In this document: positions 25,701-34,312 of the stretch, piece by piece
How the letters are laid out: each line of letters begins with the position of its first letter
Position numbering within the stretch: the first letter of the stretch is position 1
NCBI RefSeq assembly: GCF_016899955.1
Contig: NZ_JACJJL010000009.1
Span: forward strand, 90,716-154,715
Source of the DNA: Marseilla massiliensis
Lineage (GTDB): Bacteria; Bacteroidota; Bacteroidia; Bacteroidales; Bacteroidaceae
Direction of reading: 5' to 3'
Length of the DNA stretch: 64,000 bases
Notes under the pieces: model-generated
Told to the model about the DNA's origin: nothing
Seen by the model: only the letters and a program-made list of their open reading frames with translations
Database searches by the model: none
Position numbers and translations under genes: made by a program

Positions 25701-27306
25701 GGGCGAAGTGAGGATGAAGCTGGTGAACAACAGCTATACCGGACCGACCGTCATCAACGCCGGAACGCTCACTGTGACCAATCTCGCTGACGGCGGAAAG
25801 AACAGCTCCATAGGCGCCTCGACGGCCAAACAGGGCAACCTGCAGCTCAACGGCGGCACGCTGAAAGTAGACGCCACCAACATGGCCACAGACCACATAG
25901 TGACCCTGAGCGACACTGCGACCATCAACGTGGCGTCGGCTTCGGGCACCATCTCGCTCAAAGGGCTTGTCATGGGCGACGGTTACCTGGTGAAAGACGG
26001 TCCGGGACAGCTTAACTTTACATACGAAGGAAGCAACACGTTTGCCGGCCTCATAGTGAGACAGGGCAAGGTTGCCACGGGCGCATGGAACGCAACGTTC
26101 TGCAAGCCCGGCTCGACAATGGTGCTGGCAGGCGGCACTGTCGACCTGCTCGACGTAAACAATTCAAGCACGAGGCCCGAGTTCAACTACAAGGTCACCG
26201 TGGTTGAGGGCACCGACAACACCGTCATGGGAACCATTCGCGGCGACATAAACGGCAGCTTCACCGGCAAGGGCAACCTGACCATCGTTTCCGACGGTGT
26301 GAGGAATGACATTGGGGCCGACTTCTCGAAGTTTGAGGGAACGCTGACTGCACAAGGCGAGAACTTCCGCCTGCAGGACAACGTCACCGACATGGGCATG
26401 ACGAGCCTCGTGCTGGCCGACGGTGCCATCGTGAGACACTACAACGACAACGGCGGCAACAGCCGCGCGGTGAAGACGGTTGTGGGCTCTTTGGCCTCGA
26501 AGGCCACCGACTGCGAGCTGGGCAACGGCATCGACAGCTACGAGGTGGGCCAGAACAACAGCAGCACCAAGTATGCAGGGCGACTCACTGCCAAGACCAT
26601 TACCAAGCGGGGAACGGGAACCCTGACCATCAGCGGCACAGAAAGCACTTCCGACCTGGTGGTTGACGAGGGGGCGCTCGACCTTTATTGCAATCCTTAC
26701 ACCGCCGCGCCGACATCGCTCACCAGCGGTACGATCACTGTAAACGACGGCGCCCGTGTCATTGGCTACGCCGGGGCGGCTGCCATGGTGGTAAACAAGG
26801 GCGGCGTGATTTCTGCCGGCTACGACGACAGGACGGGCATGATGAAGTCTACGGGAAGCCTCACGCTTGGCGAGGGCAGCACCATCGTGGTGCGGCTCGG
26901 CCTCAGTTCGGGCTCAAGGAGAACCTATGACTCTTACAAGTTCAACGGTGCTGTGACCCACAATGCCGACACCGTGCTGGTGGTTGTGCCCGAAGGGCGC
27001 ATGCTCGCAGCCGGCGACGAGTTTGATGTGTTTGACGGCGAGGGCAAGCAGAGCGGTTCGTTCATCATCAAGACTGTCAGCCCGGGACAGGACATCACGT
27101 GGGACAGCTCCGACTTCCTGTCGGAGGGAGTGCTCCGGGTGGCCACTGCCGACGCTATCGGGGGCGTGGCGGCCGATGCGGCCCGCGTGGATGTCTACTC
27201 TGTCGACGGCATCAAGCTGCGTGGCGGGGTCTGCCGCGACAAGGCACTCGACGGGCTTGCACCCGGCGTATACATCGTCGGCGACCGCAAAATGGTGAAG
27301 GAGTGA
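22702..27306 (+). CDS. Giant PL11 rhamnogalacturonan lyase with autotransporter-type beta-strand repeats and a T9SS-like tail
   Basis: A protein of 1534 residues, more than twice the usual PL11 length. A signal peptide (about 1-20) is followed by the PL11 catalytic region (about 22-650), a beta-propeller with many calcium-type DxDxDG loops (such as DNDGDGEFDALLVDRRY and DVDGDGIDEQLGGG), closing at YQMPCTGFYLGGDMPYPP (630-647). After it come roughly 850 residues of Gly/Asn/Thr-rich beta structure. These include autotransporter-associated (PATR-like) repeats near 992-1030 ('GGLTKNGKGE', 'INAGTLTVTN') and again near 1290-1330. The last 40 residues (VDVYSVDG ... GLAPGVYIVGDRKMVKE) resemble a T9SS type A sorting domain. 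Known reaction: endo-type beta-elimination of rhamnogalacturonan-I. A surface-anchored enzyme is inferred. Confidence 0.88.
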   Translation: MRKFYIGLLMAAMLPSCLYAQRIQQKLGRSVVAVAGSDNVLVTWRKLAQEPENCTYNLYMRKQGSSDYTKVNAEPIVNTNYQATVSTIPYGTELAVTMVSPDGTEGDKSSPFLFQSHAYNNVFMDIDFEAAVLNPNNYEFKYAWPMDNDGDGEFDALLVDRRYCGLAGQADPGTTTTSHKLQAYTFDGRCLWTVDMGPNVDIDAGQGDMVVAYDINCDGRTEVIVKSSDGTRFWNKAAETWGSYVGGSQDADTDADGIVDYTKQGKRNPPYYVSIIDGATGEEIVHSELNYSAVTDGADSYGRDNRADYYDDNNGLEYAFLGGSFSICYFDGIHPSLAVQCMNRRKSDGHHYYMCEWTFDWTGGKPQNWHHAYTWPMRSANPPAAEFHQLRVADVDGDGIDEQLGGGYAVNSVKGLVMSPGIGHGDRYDVSDIDPDRPGLEVYAIQQTNLMGQLLYDAATGEHIKEWYLPTIGDVGRGRCIDVDPAHKGYEVFSTMGNLYDCKGNVIKEGETAYPVEAVWWDGDLQRELIASSGGSGRGTNVHVAKYDGSRLIQFSRESDWAVHAGGAVRPAFMGDITGDWREELVLMKQDDKTSTGLIAYSTNIPTDYSFYTLQEDPHYRLDCTTRGYYQMPCTGFYLGGDMPYPPLPPVMVTDLRWQGGGTWGASGSGFTSFDMTAAQDYADGKSVVFDLSGQNGQPIQVNSTLKPSAVYIMNPKGHDYAFNGTGSLAGDMELWKAQQGTATIDINLDFTGRTIISEGTLCINGTVAGPVELRAKGTLAGVARLNGDISFEKALNYEGCRIMPGNDADKFGTMTFGKSLTLPGDVYIELNASAAQMGHVKVDGDLTLEGTNTFTINAAEGQIAVGSYVLAECSGKLTADPDSIAMRGLDGVNCDVTVEGNRLVLTVNESRAPMKDVVWTGNESDKWDYKADNFVAGGAATPFVTNDAVVFNDESANRNVAVADNMVTDGVTFDFDNGTYTLSGEGAISGNGGLTKNGKGEVRMKLVNNSYTGPTVINAGTLTVTNLADGGKNSSIGASTAKQGNLQLNGGTLKVDATNMATDHIVTLSDTATINVASASGTISLKGLVMGDGYLVKDGPGQLNFTYEGSNTFAGLIVRQGKVATGAWNATFCKPGSTMVLAGGTVDLLDVNNSSTRPEFNYKVTVVEGTDNTVMGTIRGDINGSFTGKGNLTIVSDGVRNDIGADFSKFEGTLTAQGENFRLQDNVTDMGMTSLVLADGAIVRHYNDNGGNSRAVKTVVGSLASKATDCELGNGIDSYEVGQNNSSTKYAGRLTAKTITKRGTGTLTISGTESTSDLVVDEGALDLYCNPYTAAPTSLTSGTITVNDGARVIGYAGAAAMVVNKGGVISAGYDDRTGMMKSTGSLTLGEGSTIVVRLGLSSGSRRTYDSYKFNGAVTHNADTVLVVVPEGRMLAAGDEFDVFDGEGKQSGSFIIKTVSPGQDITWDSSDFLSEGVLRVATADAIGGVAADAARVDVYSVDGIKLRGGVCRDKALDGLAPGVYIVGDRKMVKE

Positions 27307-27322
27307 CCTTAAGGCAACATGT

Positions 27323-27360
27323 AAAGGGCGCGCGCAGCGGTGTGCGCGCCCTTTTATTAT
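27323..27360 (+). terminator. Intrinsic terminator after the large PL11 gene
   Basis: Perfect 11-bp arms, AAAGGGCGCGC (27323-27333) and GCGCGCCCTTT (27344-27354), enclose a 10-base loop and run into TTATTAT. It lies 17 bp after the stop codon. Confidence 0.85.
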
Positions 27361-27391
27361 AGTAACATAACCAATCAAAGTTAATGTCATC

Positions 27392-29404
27392 ATGAGCATA
27401 ATGAATAAAATTGCCAAGTCATTGGCGGCGGTGGCGCTGTCGGCCTGTGCTGTTTGCGCCACGGCCCAGGAGCCGGCTTCTGTGTTCATAACGGCGGGGC
27501 AGTCGAACGCCGACGGCCGCGAGTATGTCAACAAGTTGCCATATTACCTCAAGGGAGGGTACAAATACCTTAGATACACCAACGTCACGTCGTCGGGCGA
27601 CGGTACGTTCCACGAGTTCAAGTTCGACAAGCGGTTTGCTTTTTGCGACATTACCAACTACTTCATCGAGCAGTCTTTGCAGACAGAATTCTACGCAATA
27701 AAGTGCGCTTACGGCGGAACGGCCATCGACACGGCTGCCACTTACAGCCATTTGCCCGTTTGGTGCGCCGACGAAGGGTGGATAGGGCGCAACAATGCCT
27801 ACAGAGGCGACATCAACAAGGGCAAGTCGCTCACCAAGTCGCTTACCGAAGGCTTTGCCGCCTGCGCCGACGTCACGCTGTCGAAGTTGCCCCAGGGCTA
27901 TGACGTGAAGGCCATCATGTGGCACCAGGGAGAAAGCGACCGCAATCAGGCCGGCCACTATTACAAGAACTTCAAGGACATGATAAACTACATGAGGGCG
28001 GCGGTGTACGCCAAGACCGGGCGCGAGAAAGACAAGACGCTGCCGTTCATCTTCGGCACCGTGCCGCATGCCAGCAAGCAGTACAGCCGCGGCGTCGAGG
28101 AGGCACAGTTGCGGGTGGCTGCCGAGTTGCCCAATGTCTACTGCATCGACATGAGCGACGCTGGGCTGAGGTCGGACGCCCTGCACTTCGACTCGGCCTG
28201 GACCGAGTATCTGGGCAAGCAGATGTACAACAAGCTCGTAGAGCTGAGGCTTGTCGACGGCGACATGGTTGAGGCCGAGAAACCCCACAAGCCGGGTGCA
28301 AGCGACACGCTGCAGGTAGAGGCCGAGCGCCGCTGGGACTTCACCGAGGCGTGGGCTCCCGAGGCCGAAGAGAGGCTCAAGGCCGACAAGGCGTGGCCCA
28401 TGTTCCAGAAGCTGGGCTACCGCTATTCGTCGGCAATGCCCGAAAACCGTGAACTGGCGGCCTCAGACGGCTACGTGTTTCCGGCCACCAAGGGGCTGTT
28501 CTTTAAGTGCAGCACGGGCAACCGCATCATTGTCAACCCCGGAAACCACATCTGTCTTTACGGCGACAACCTGTACCTGACAGTGCCTAAGGTAAGTCCG
28601 GGGCAGACGGTGACCATCGTCACCGAGTCGGCCAAGGGCGAACGGGGCATCACCACCGACAATGCCGACTTGGTGGAGCTGGTCCGCGGTGGCGGCAAGG
28701 CCACGGGAAAGGTGGTCAACGAGTGGCGCGTGAAGGAGTCGCTGACAGGGCCTGTCGACCTCGTTTTCCACTCAGACGGAGGCGCAATCTATGTCTACAG
28801 CATACAGGTGGCTTCACCCTACGTCCAGATATTGGTTGGGGCCGACGGCAAGGTGACCTTCAGCAGCGACAAGGCATGCGACGTCAGGCCTTGTGCCGGC
28901 ATGATAAAGGCATACGTGGCCACCGACTATGACGCCTCGTCCGACGTGCTGACGCTGCAGCAGGTGGACACAATACCGGCAAATACGGGCGTTGTGGTGA
29001 TTGGCGAGGAGTGTCTCGTGGGGGCGCCGCAGGTGAAGTCGGCCCCGGCCGTTGCTCGCAACCTGCTTGTTCCGGTGGTTGGTGAGTCCGCTGTAGGCCC
29101 CACCGAGACTGTTGGTGGCGTTGATTGTTGCAACTATGTGCTTCAGTCTGTCGGCGGTTCGGTAGACTTCCACAAGCTCAAGGCGCCCATCCTGTTGTCG
29201 GGTCAGGCCTACTTGCGGCTGCCGGCAACCGAGGCTGCAGGTGCCGAGGTGGTCAGGCCGGTGGTAGACACGGGCTCGGGCATCGGGCTGGTCAGTGCCG
29301 GCGGCATGGCCCGCGGGATGTGGTACACCATCGACGGAGTGGCGGTGGAGCGCCCGTCGCGAGGGCTCTATGTGTGCGACGGGCGCAAGTATCTGTTCAA
29401 ATAG
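27392..29404 (+). CDS. SASA-family carbohydrate acetylesterase with T9SS-like tail, exported
   Basis: A protein of 670 residues (ATG 27401 is an equally good start) with a signal peptide to about residue 25. The sialate O-acetylesterase-like (SASA) domain covers about 28-290: GQSNADG with Ser38, WHQGESD (177-183) and DALHFD with Asp262 and His265 give the expected triad. The middle (about 300-480) and end are beta-rich. The final 30 residues (MWYTIDGVAVE ... GLYVCDGRKYLFK) share the T9SS-like pattern of the PL11 neighbour. It follows a strong terminator but has no clear TAnnTTTG box in the 85-bp gap. The inferred role is deacetylating rhamnogalacturonan so that the lyase can act. Confidence 0.82.
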   Translation: MSIMNKIAKSLAAVALSACAVCATAQEPASVFITAGQSNADGREYVNKLPYYLKGGYKYLRYTNVTSSGDGTFHEFKFDKRFAFCDITNYFIEQSLQTEFYAIKCAYGGTAIDTAATYSHLPVWCADEGWIGRNNAYRGDINKGKSLTKSLTEGFAACADVTLSKLPQGYDVKAIMWHQGESDRNQAGHYYKNFKDMINYMRAAVYAKTGREKDKTLPFIFGTVPHASKQYSRGVEEAQLRVAAELPNVYCIDMSDAGLRSDALHFDSAWTEYLGKQMYNKLVELRLVDGDMVEAEKPHKPGASDTLQVEAERRWDFTEAWAPEAEERLKADKAWPMFQKLGYRYSSAMPENRELAASDGYVFPATKGLFFKCSTGNRIIVNPGNHICLYGDNLYLTVPKVSPGQTVTIVTESAKGERGITTDNADLVELVRGGGKATGKVVNEWRVKESLTGPVDLVFHSDGGAIYVYSIQVASPYVQILVGADGKVTFSSDKACDVRPCAGMIKAYVATDYDASSDVLTLQQVDTIPANTGVVVIGEECLVGAPQVKSAPAVARNLLVPVVGESAVGPTETVGGVDCCNYVLQSVGGSVDFHKLKAPILLSGQAYLRLPATEAAGAEVVRPVVDTGSGIGLVSAGGMARGMWYTIDGVAVERPSRGLYVCDGRKYLFK

Positions 29405-29749
29405 GCCCCCCGCGCGCTCCTGCATTATATATTATAAAAGTTTACATCATGCTTGATGCCAGTCATAAAGAGCCATTCGGACGTTCAAAACGGCCTCTTT
29501 TGCATTGCGGCAAGGCCCGTTTCGGAAAGCGAAACGGGCCTTGCTGCATGTTGATATGTGTGGTTCTGGAATGTCTTGGCTGTCAGATGGTTACACGGTA
29601 GGGCCGGAAACCGGGCCCTGGATGAAATATCTTGACATGCGATGGCCTGCAGGCCGCGGCCTTGTGGCGTGAGTGGCAGGTGGCCACGGGGCTGTGTGGG
29701 CTATGCCGCGGGGGTGGGGCGGCGCAGCGCCAGCGCCGGCCTTGCGGCG
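29405..29749. other. 345-bp non-coding stretch between convergent genes
   Basis: It holds the repeat/hairpin element at 29467-29550, then GC-rich sequence in which I see nothing further. Confidence 0.6.
29467..29544. terminator. Double hairpin made of 22-bp repeat units (R2), likely bidirectional terminator
   Basis: A first hairpin pairs AAAGAGCC with GGCCTCTTT (29467-29501). A second is a perfect 15-bp inverted repeat, GCAAGGCCCGTTTCG (29510-29524) with its complement at 29530-29544, around a 5-base loop. Both are built from the modular repeat unit. It lies between convergent genes (29404 and 29750). Confidence 0.6.
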
Positions 29750-32700
29750 TCATGGCTTGCCCTTGCCATACTGCTTCGGGCTCACCCCGTACTTGGCCTT
29801 GAAGCATTTGTTGAAGTACGAAGCGTCTATTATGCCCACCTTGTAGCTTACTTCGGTCACGTTGAGCCGCCCCTCGAGCAGCAGTTCGGCGGCAAGCTCC
29901 ATGCGCTTGTTCAGCAAATACTTGTTGGGAGATACGCCGGTGAGCTCTTTCACCTTCTTGAAGAACTTTGAGCGGCCTATGTACAGCATCTCGGCAAGGG
30001 CCGTCACGGTGAAGTCGGGCGCGCTGATGTTCTGCAAAATCAGTGCATCCATCCTGTCGATAAACTTCTTGTCGGCAGGCGACATGATAAGCCTGATTTC
30101 GTCTGCCTGGGCGACAGGCGTGTCGCAATGGCCGTTGTCTTGCGTCGCCCGCCTTTTGGCCTTCTGCGCATTCTTTATCAGTTGGGCCGCGCGGCCGGTG
30201 AGGAGGCGGAAGTTGCAGGGCTTCACCATGTAGTCGTCGGCCCCGGCGTTGTAGCTCTTCAGCTTGTGGGCGTCGTCGTCGAGGGCCGTAAGCATGATCA
30301 CGGGGATGTCGGCCGTCTCGATGTTTGTCTTCAGATGCTTCACAATGTCGTATCCGCTGATGTCGGGCAGCATCACGTCGCAGATTACAAGTGCCGGTTT
30401 GCGTGCCGCCACCCCGTCGAGCCCGGCCTCGCCGGTGGCGTAGCTGTCGATGTGGAAGTAAACGCCCATCTCGCTTTCCGTCTGCTGTCGCATGTCGGGG
30501 TCGTCTTCGATGACGGCAATGGTCACATCGTTGAACGCCTTGGGCACCAGTTCTTTGATAATCTGCTCACATTTGTCGTTCTTCTTCTCCGTGCCCGTTG
30601 TGGTGGTGTCTATGGCCTTGCGCCTGTCGCCGTCGGTGTAGGCGTCGCCGGTGGCAGGCAGGCTGATGGTGAACACCGAGCCCCCGCCGTTGGCCCCCGG
30701 GCTGTATGTCAGCGTGCCTTTGTGCAGCAGGGCCATCTGGTAGGCGTTGTACAGGCCTATGCCCATGCCCCCCTGCGACGCGTAGCCTCCCATGAACGGC
30801 TTGAACATGAGCTGCCTGCGCTCGGCGGATATGCCCGGGCCGCTGTCTTCGACCACTATCTCGAGGCTGTTGCCGGCCAGCCTCACCGAAAGGGATATGG
30901 CACCCCGCTCGGGCGTATACTTCACGGCGTTGCTCAGCAGGTTGTATACCATGGCCTCGACCATCTGCCTGTCGAACTCCATCTCGTGGCTCTTGGCAAA
31001 CGGAGTGAACGTTATTTGCTGCCGCTTCTGGTGGGCCAGGCTCCAGAAGTCTTGGTAAATGTCTCTCACAAAGGCAATGATGTCGGCCCGTTCAACGCTA
31101 AGCCGCATGTTGCCGGTGTTTACCTTGCGGAATTCCATGAGCTGGTTTACCAGCTTCAGCAACCGTTTTGTGCCCCGGCGGGCCGTTTGCAGCGCCGCCT
31201 TCGAGGGCGGTCGGTCGCTGTGGTCGGCCAGCTTGTCGACCGCTCCCTGTATTATGGCGAGCGGAGTGCGGAACTCGTGGGTGACGTTGGTAAAGAAGTT
31301 GAGCCTGAACTCGGCCATCTGCTTTTCCAGTTTCATCCGTTGGTGCAGCCGCAGCTTCTCTCTCGCGTTGTTGTAGACGTAGAGCCCGAAGGCCGCGGCC
31401 ACCATGAGGTAAATCACCCATGCCCACCATGTGTTGTACCACGGCTGGTGCACCACGATGGCCAGCTGCGTCTCTTCGCTCCACACGTTGTCGCTCAGCG
31501 ACCGGAGGTGGAAGATGTATGTTCCCGGGGGCAGGTTGGTGTATTCCACGTGGTTGACGCTTGTCATCTGCCGCCATCCCTTGTCGGCGCCCTCGAGGTA
31601 GAACTGGTAGAGCGACGACTCGATGTTTGAATACTCAAAGTTTGAGAACGACAGCTTGACGGTGTTCTCGTTGTGCCTGAGCGACACCCTGTCGACGTGG
31701 CCCGGAGCCCGCTCAAACCTGCCGCTGTCACTTGCCGACACGCCGTTTATCTCGATGTCGGTGATGTAGACGTGGGTGCTGTCGGCCCGGTTCGCCTTGG
31801 TGGCAAGCCGCGGGCTGACTATGGTAAGCCCGTATTGAGTGCCGAAGAGCAGCCGTCCGTCGCCCATGAGCATGGCGCTGCCCTCAGAGTAGATGTTGCG
31901 CTGCGGCATCTTGCCAAACTGAAAGGTCTTTACCTTCATGTCATGGTCGTATATCAGCGACAGGCCGCTTTCGGTTGCAACCCATATATTGCCGTCGTTG
32001 TCTTCCAGTATAGAGCAAATGCTGTTGTTGGCCAAGCCTTCCCTGTCGGTAAGAATCTTGAGGTCGAAGCAGGCCGGGCCCTTGCCGAATGTGCATCTCA
32101 CCACGCCGCAGCCCTTGCCGCCTGCCCACAGGTGGCCGTCGGAGGTGTATTCCAGGCATCTGACCTCGTCGAACGGGAAACTGCCGTCTTTTGTGTTGAA
32201 GCACTTGAAGTCGTCGTTGGTCAGGTCTTTCTTGTTGGTGTCGGCCACATACAGGCCGTTGTTCGAGGCCACCCATATCCTTCCCATGGCGTCGATTTCA
32301 ATCTGGTGGAGCCTGCTCTCGTTGGTGCTGCGGTCGAGCAGGCGCCTGAACGACAGACGCCCGCCGTTGTCTGTCTGCGCCATGAGCAGTCCGTCTTCAT
32401 ACGTTGCTATCCATACGCGCCCATGCTTGTCTTCCTTCAAGTCGTAAAGGTCGTTGCTCGGGCAGTGCATCCGCCTGTCGCCCTTGTTGTAGCCGGTGCC
32501 GTCCACGTAGAGCCCGTCGCCCCGTGTGGCCATCCATTCCCTGCCCCTGCTGTCTGTGATGTACGAGTATGCGCAGGCCTTTGTCTCGTAGAGCAGCGTG
32601 GCTTGCCCCCTTCCGGCGTCGAGGGCGTATATCTTGTTGTCGCGCGTGCTGAATATGGTCTTGCCGTCGCTGCGCTTCGCAATCATCTTCACGTTGTTGG

Positions 32701-34006
32701 CCCAGTCGCCTTTGTGTCCCTTCGCCGGCAGCACGAAGTCGGCTATCGACTGGTCGGCCACCGATATGCAAGCCACTCCCATCATGTCTTGCGCCACCCA
32801 CAGCGTTCCGTCTCGGTCGATGAACATCGTCGTGAGGAAGTTGCTGTCTATAACGGGTTGCGGGTCGTTGGCCGAGTAATGCCGCAACGCGCCGCTCCGG
32901 TGGTCGTAGACGAAGAGTCCGTTGCCGAATGTGGCGATGTAGAAAAGCCCGTGGGGGCCGCGCCTCACCGTGTAGCGGCGCATGCGGTCGGTTGTGAACT
33001 TCACGTCGGGCAGCAGCTTGAGCGTCTTTACCTCGCCCTCGGGGGTGAACACCCATAGCGTTCCGCTGCTGTTCGACTCAAAGTGGTAGCCGTCTGCCGT
33101 GTCGAGGAGCAGTCCGTTGGGCACCTGTACGCCGTCGGGCTTGGTGGTGACGCCCGTGTTCAGGTCGACCTGGTAAGTGTCTTTGCAGAACAGCATCCAT
33201 CGCCCTCTCCACACGAAGTTGCTCTTTATGGCGTTGACATTGCCCACGGCAGATGGTATCTTGAAGCTTTTCGTCTTCTTGCCGTCGGGCGAATATATCT
33301 CGACGGTGTTGCTTTCGGTTAGGCAAACAATGTCGCCACGGTATGTGTTGGCTTCCTTGTAGCGCTGCCCTTTGGCTATCGTCGTGAGCCGGCCTTGCCT
33401 GTCTATGCGCAGCAGTCCGTTGTCGGTGGCTGCCCATACGTTTCCTTTGCCGTCGGCAACCATGCGTGGTATGTGGCTCCCGGGCAGCCTGCCGTTCTGC
33501 ACGGTGTAGTCGGTGCACTTGAAATTGCCGTCCTGGCAGCTCACGTGGCGTATGCCCGAGCGGTCGTCATACATCCAAAGTTCGCTCCCGTTTTTTATGA
33601 ATCGCCGGTAGGTGCGGTTCTCGTCGCCCCGCCGGGTGTAGTCTACGAATCGTCCGGCGGTCAGGTCGTAGCACGCGAAAGTGAGCGTAGCGGTGTGAAT
33701 CCATAGCAGCCTGTTGCTTGAGTCGCAGTGTATGTTGCCTATGTTGGCGTCGATGTTGCGGTTCTTGTCGCTGCTGAGCGACAGATAGTTGACAAACGAG
33801 TAGCCGTCGTAACGGCACAGCCCGTAGGCCGCCCCCATCCATATGAAGCCGTCGTTGTCTTGCGCCATGTCGTAGACGGTGTTGCTCGAGAGCCCGTTTG
33901 CGGTTGATATCCTCTTGCCGGTGAGCACCATCTGGTCGATGGACACTGCCCGGCAGACTATTGCAGAGATGGCGAATATGGTTAGTAAGAACGTCTTTTT
34001 AAGCAT
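29750..34006 (-). CDS. Hybrid two-component system (HTCS) sensor-regulator of the pectin locus
   Basis: A protein of 1418 residues if started at ATG 34006, which gives a normal signal peptide (MLKKTFLLTIFAISAIVC); an upstream in-frame ATG adds 8 residues. Order of domains: two-component-regulator propeller repeats (about 25-760; 'GLSSNTVYDMAQDNDGFIWM'), Y_Y_Y domain (about 795-850; 'YTNLPPGTYIFHLRS'), one membrane helix (about 859-880), HisKA with THEFRTPLA (His910), HATPase (about 960-1075; NLLSNAVKYTP, DSGPGIS), receiver with VICDVMLP (Asp1210), and an AraC-type DNA-binding domain (about 1330-1418). Known mechanism: the periplasmic part binds an oligosaccharide and the AraC part activates the locus. 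All phosphorelay residues are present. Its likely targets are the paired GTACGA promoters. Confidence 0.96.
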   Translation of the reverse strand: MLKKTFLLTIFAISAIVCRAVSIDQMVLTGKRISTANGLSSNTVYDMAQDNDGFIWMGAAYGLCRYDGYSFVNYLSLSSDKNRNIDANIGNIHCDSSNRLLWIHTATLTFACYDLTAGRFVDYTRRGDENRTYRRFIKNGSELWMYDDRSGIRHVSCQDGNFKCTDYTVQNGRLPGSHIPRMVADGKGNVWAATDNGLLRIDRQGRLTTIAKGQRYKEANTYRGDIVCLTESNTVEIYSPDGKKTKSFKIPSAVGNVNAIKSNFVWRGRWMLFCKDTYQVDLNTGVTTKPDGVQVPNGLLLDTADGYHFESNSSGTLWVFTPEGEVKTLKLLPDVKFTTDRMRRYTVRRGPHGLFYIATFGNGLFVYDHRSGALRHYSANDPQPVIDSNFLTTMFIDRDGTLWVAQDMMGVACISVADQSIADFVLPAKGHKGDWANNVKMIAKRSDGKTIFSTRDNKIYALDAGRGQATLLYETKACAYSYITDSRGREWMATRGDGLYVDGTGYNKGDRRMHCPSNDLYDLKEDKHGRVWIATYEDGLLMAQTDNGGRLSFRRLLDRSTNESRLHQIEIDAMGRIWVASNNGLYVADTNKKDLTNDDFKCFNTKDGSFPFDEVRCLEYTSDGHLWAGGKGCGVVRCTFGKGPACFDLKILTDREGLANNSICSILEDNDGNIWVATESGLSLIYDHDMKVKTFQFGKMPQRNIYSEGSAMLMGDGRLLFGTQYGLTIVSPRLATKANRADSTHVYITDIEINGVSASDSGRFERAPGHVDRVSLRHNENTVKLSFSNFEYSNIESSLYQFYLEGADKGWRQMTSVNHVEYTNLPPGTYIFHLRSLSDNVWSEETQLAIVVHQPWYNTWWAWVIYLMVAAAFGLYVYNNAREKLRLHQRMKLEKQMAEFRLNFFTNVTHEFRTPLAIIQGAVDKLADHSDRPPSKAALQTARRGTKRLLKLVNQLMEFRKVNTGNMRLSVERADIIAFVRDIYQDFWSLAHQKRQQITFTPFAKSHEMEFDRQMVEAMVYNLLSNAVKYTPERGAISLSVRLAGNSLEIVVEDSGPGISAERRQLMFKPFMGGYASQGGMGIGLYNAYQMALLHKGTLTYSPGANGGGSVFTISLPATGDAYTDGDRRKAIDTTTTGTEKKNDKCEQIIKELVPKAFNDVTIAVIEDDPDMRQQTESEMGVYFHIDSYATGEAGLDGVAARKPALVICDVMLPDISGYDIVKHLKTNIETADIPVIMLTALDDDAHKLKSYNAGADDYMVKPCNFRLLTGRAAQLIKNAQKAKRRATQDNGHCDTPVAQADEIRLIMSPADKKFIDRMDALILQNISAPDFTVTALAEMLYIGRSKFFKKVKELTGVSPNKYLLNKRMELAAELLLEGRLNVTEVSYKVGIIDASYFNKCFKAKYGVSPKQYGKGKP

Positions 34007-34312
34007 TGTTTCTGATTGGTTGGCAAACAACAGTATTGGTAGCCGCCCGTGCCGGAGCTGTCGCTGCCCTGCGGCATGCGGGCTTTCTTTATTTGCAAAG
34101 GTACGAAAAAAAACAAGATAAGGGCCGTGAAATATATAAAATAGGCCTGTTGGCGCCTAAAAAAGCCACCCCGCCCCATACCTCGGCCGCCTTTGTGCCG
34201 GGGCCATGGGCCTGGCGGCACAGTGAGGAGGCATAATGGTATGAGGCAGGGTGGACATGTGCGGGTGCGGCCCGCGGCCTTGCCGGTCCGGTCAGTTGCA
34301 CGTCATGACGGC
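34007..34312. other. 306-bp gap between PL11 and HTCS genes
   Basis: It contains the HTCS -7 box (34096-34103) and a hairpin with arms 34194-34200 and 34216-34222 (TGTGCCG/CGGCACA) that may end the PL11 transcript. Nothing else is seen. Confidence 0.5.
34096..34106 (-). promoter_or_regulatory. -7 box of the HTCS gene overlapped by one GTACGA-like half-site
   Basis: On the minus strand the sequence reads TTTTCGTACCTTTG: the -7 box TACCTTTG is 34096-34103, and the half-site (GTACGA on the plus strand at 34101-34106) overlaps it. It is about 90 bp from the start codon. A regulator bound here would cover the promoter, so negative autoregulation is possible; this is inference from one half-site. 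Confidence 0.45.

Noticed and set aside
30128..33058. Two long plus-strand frames (500 and 461 codons)
   Set aside because: Both are opposite the HTCS gene, whose domains are all clearly readable. The plus frames show no family signature.
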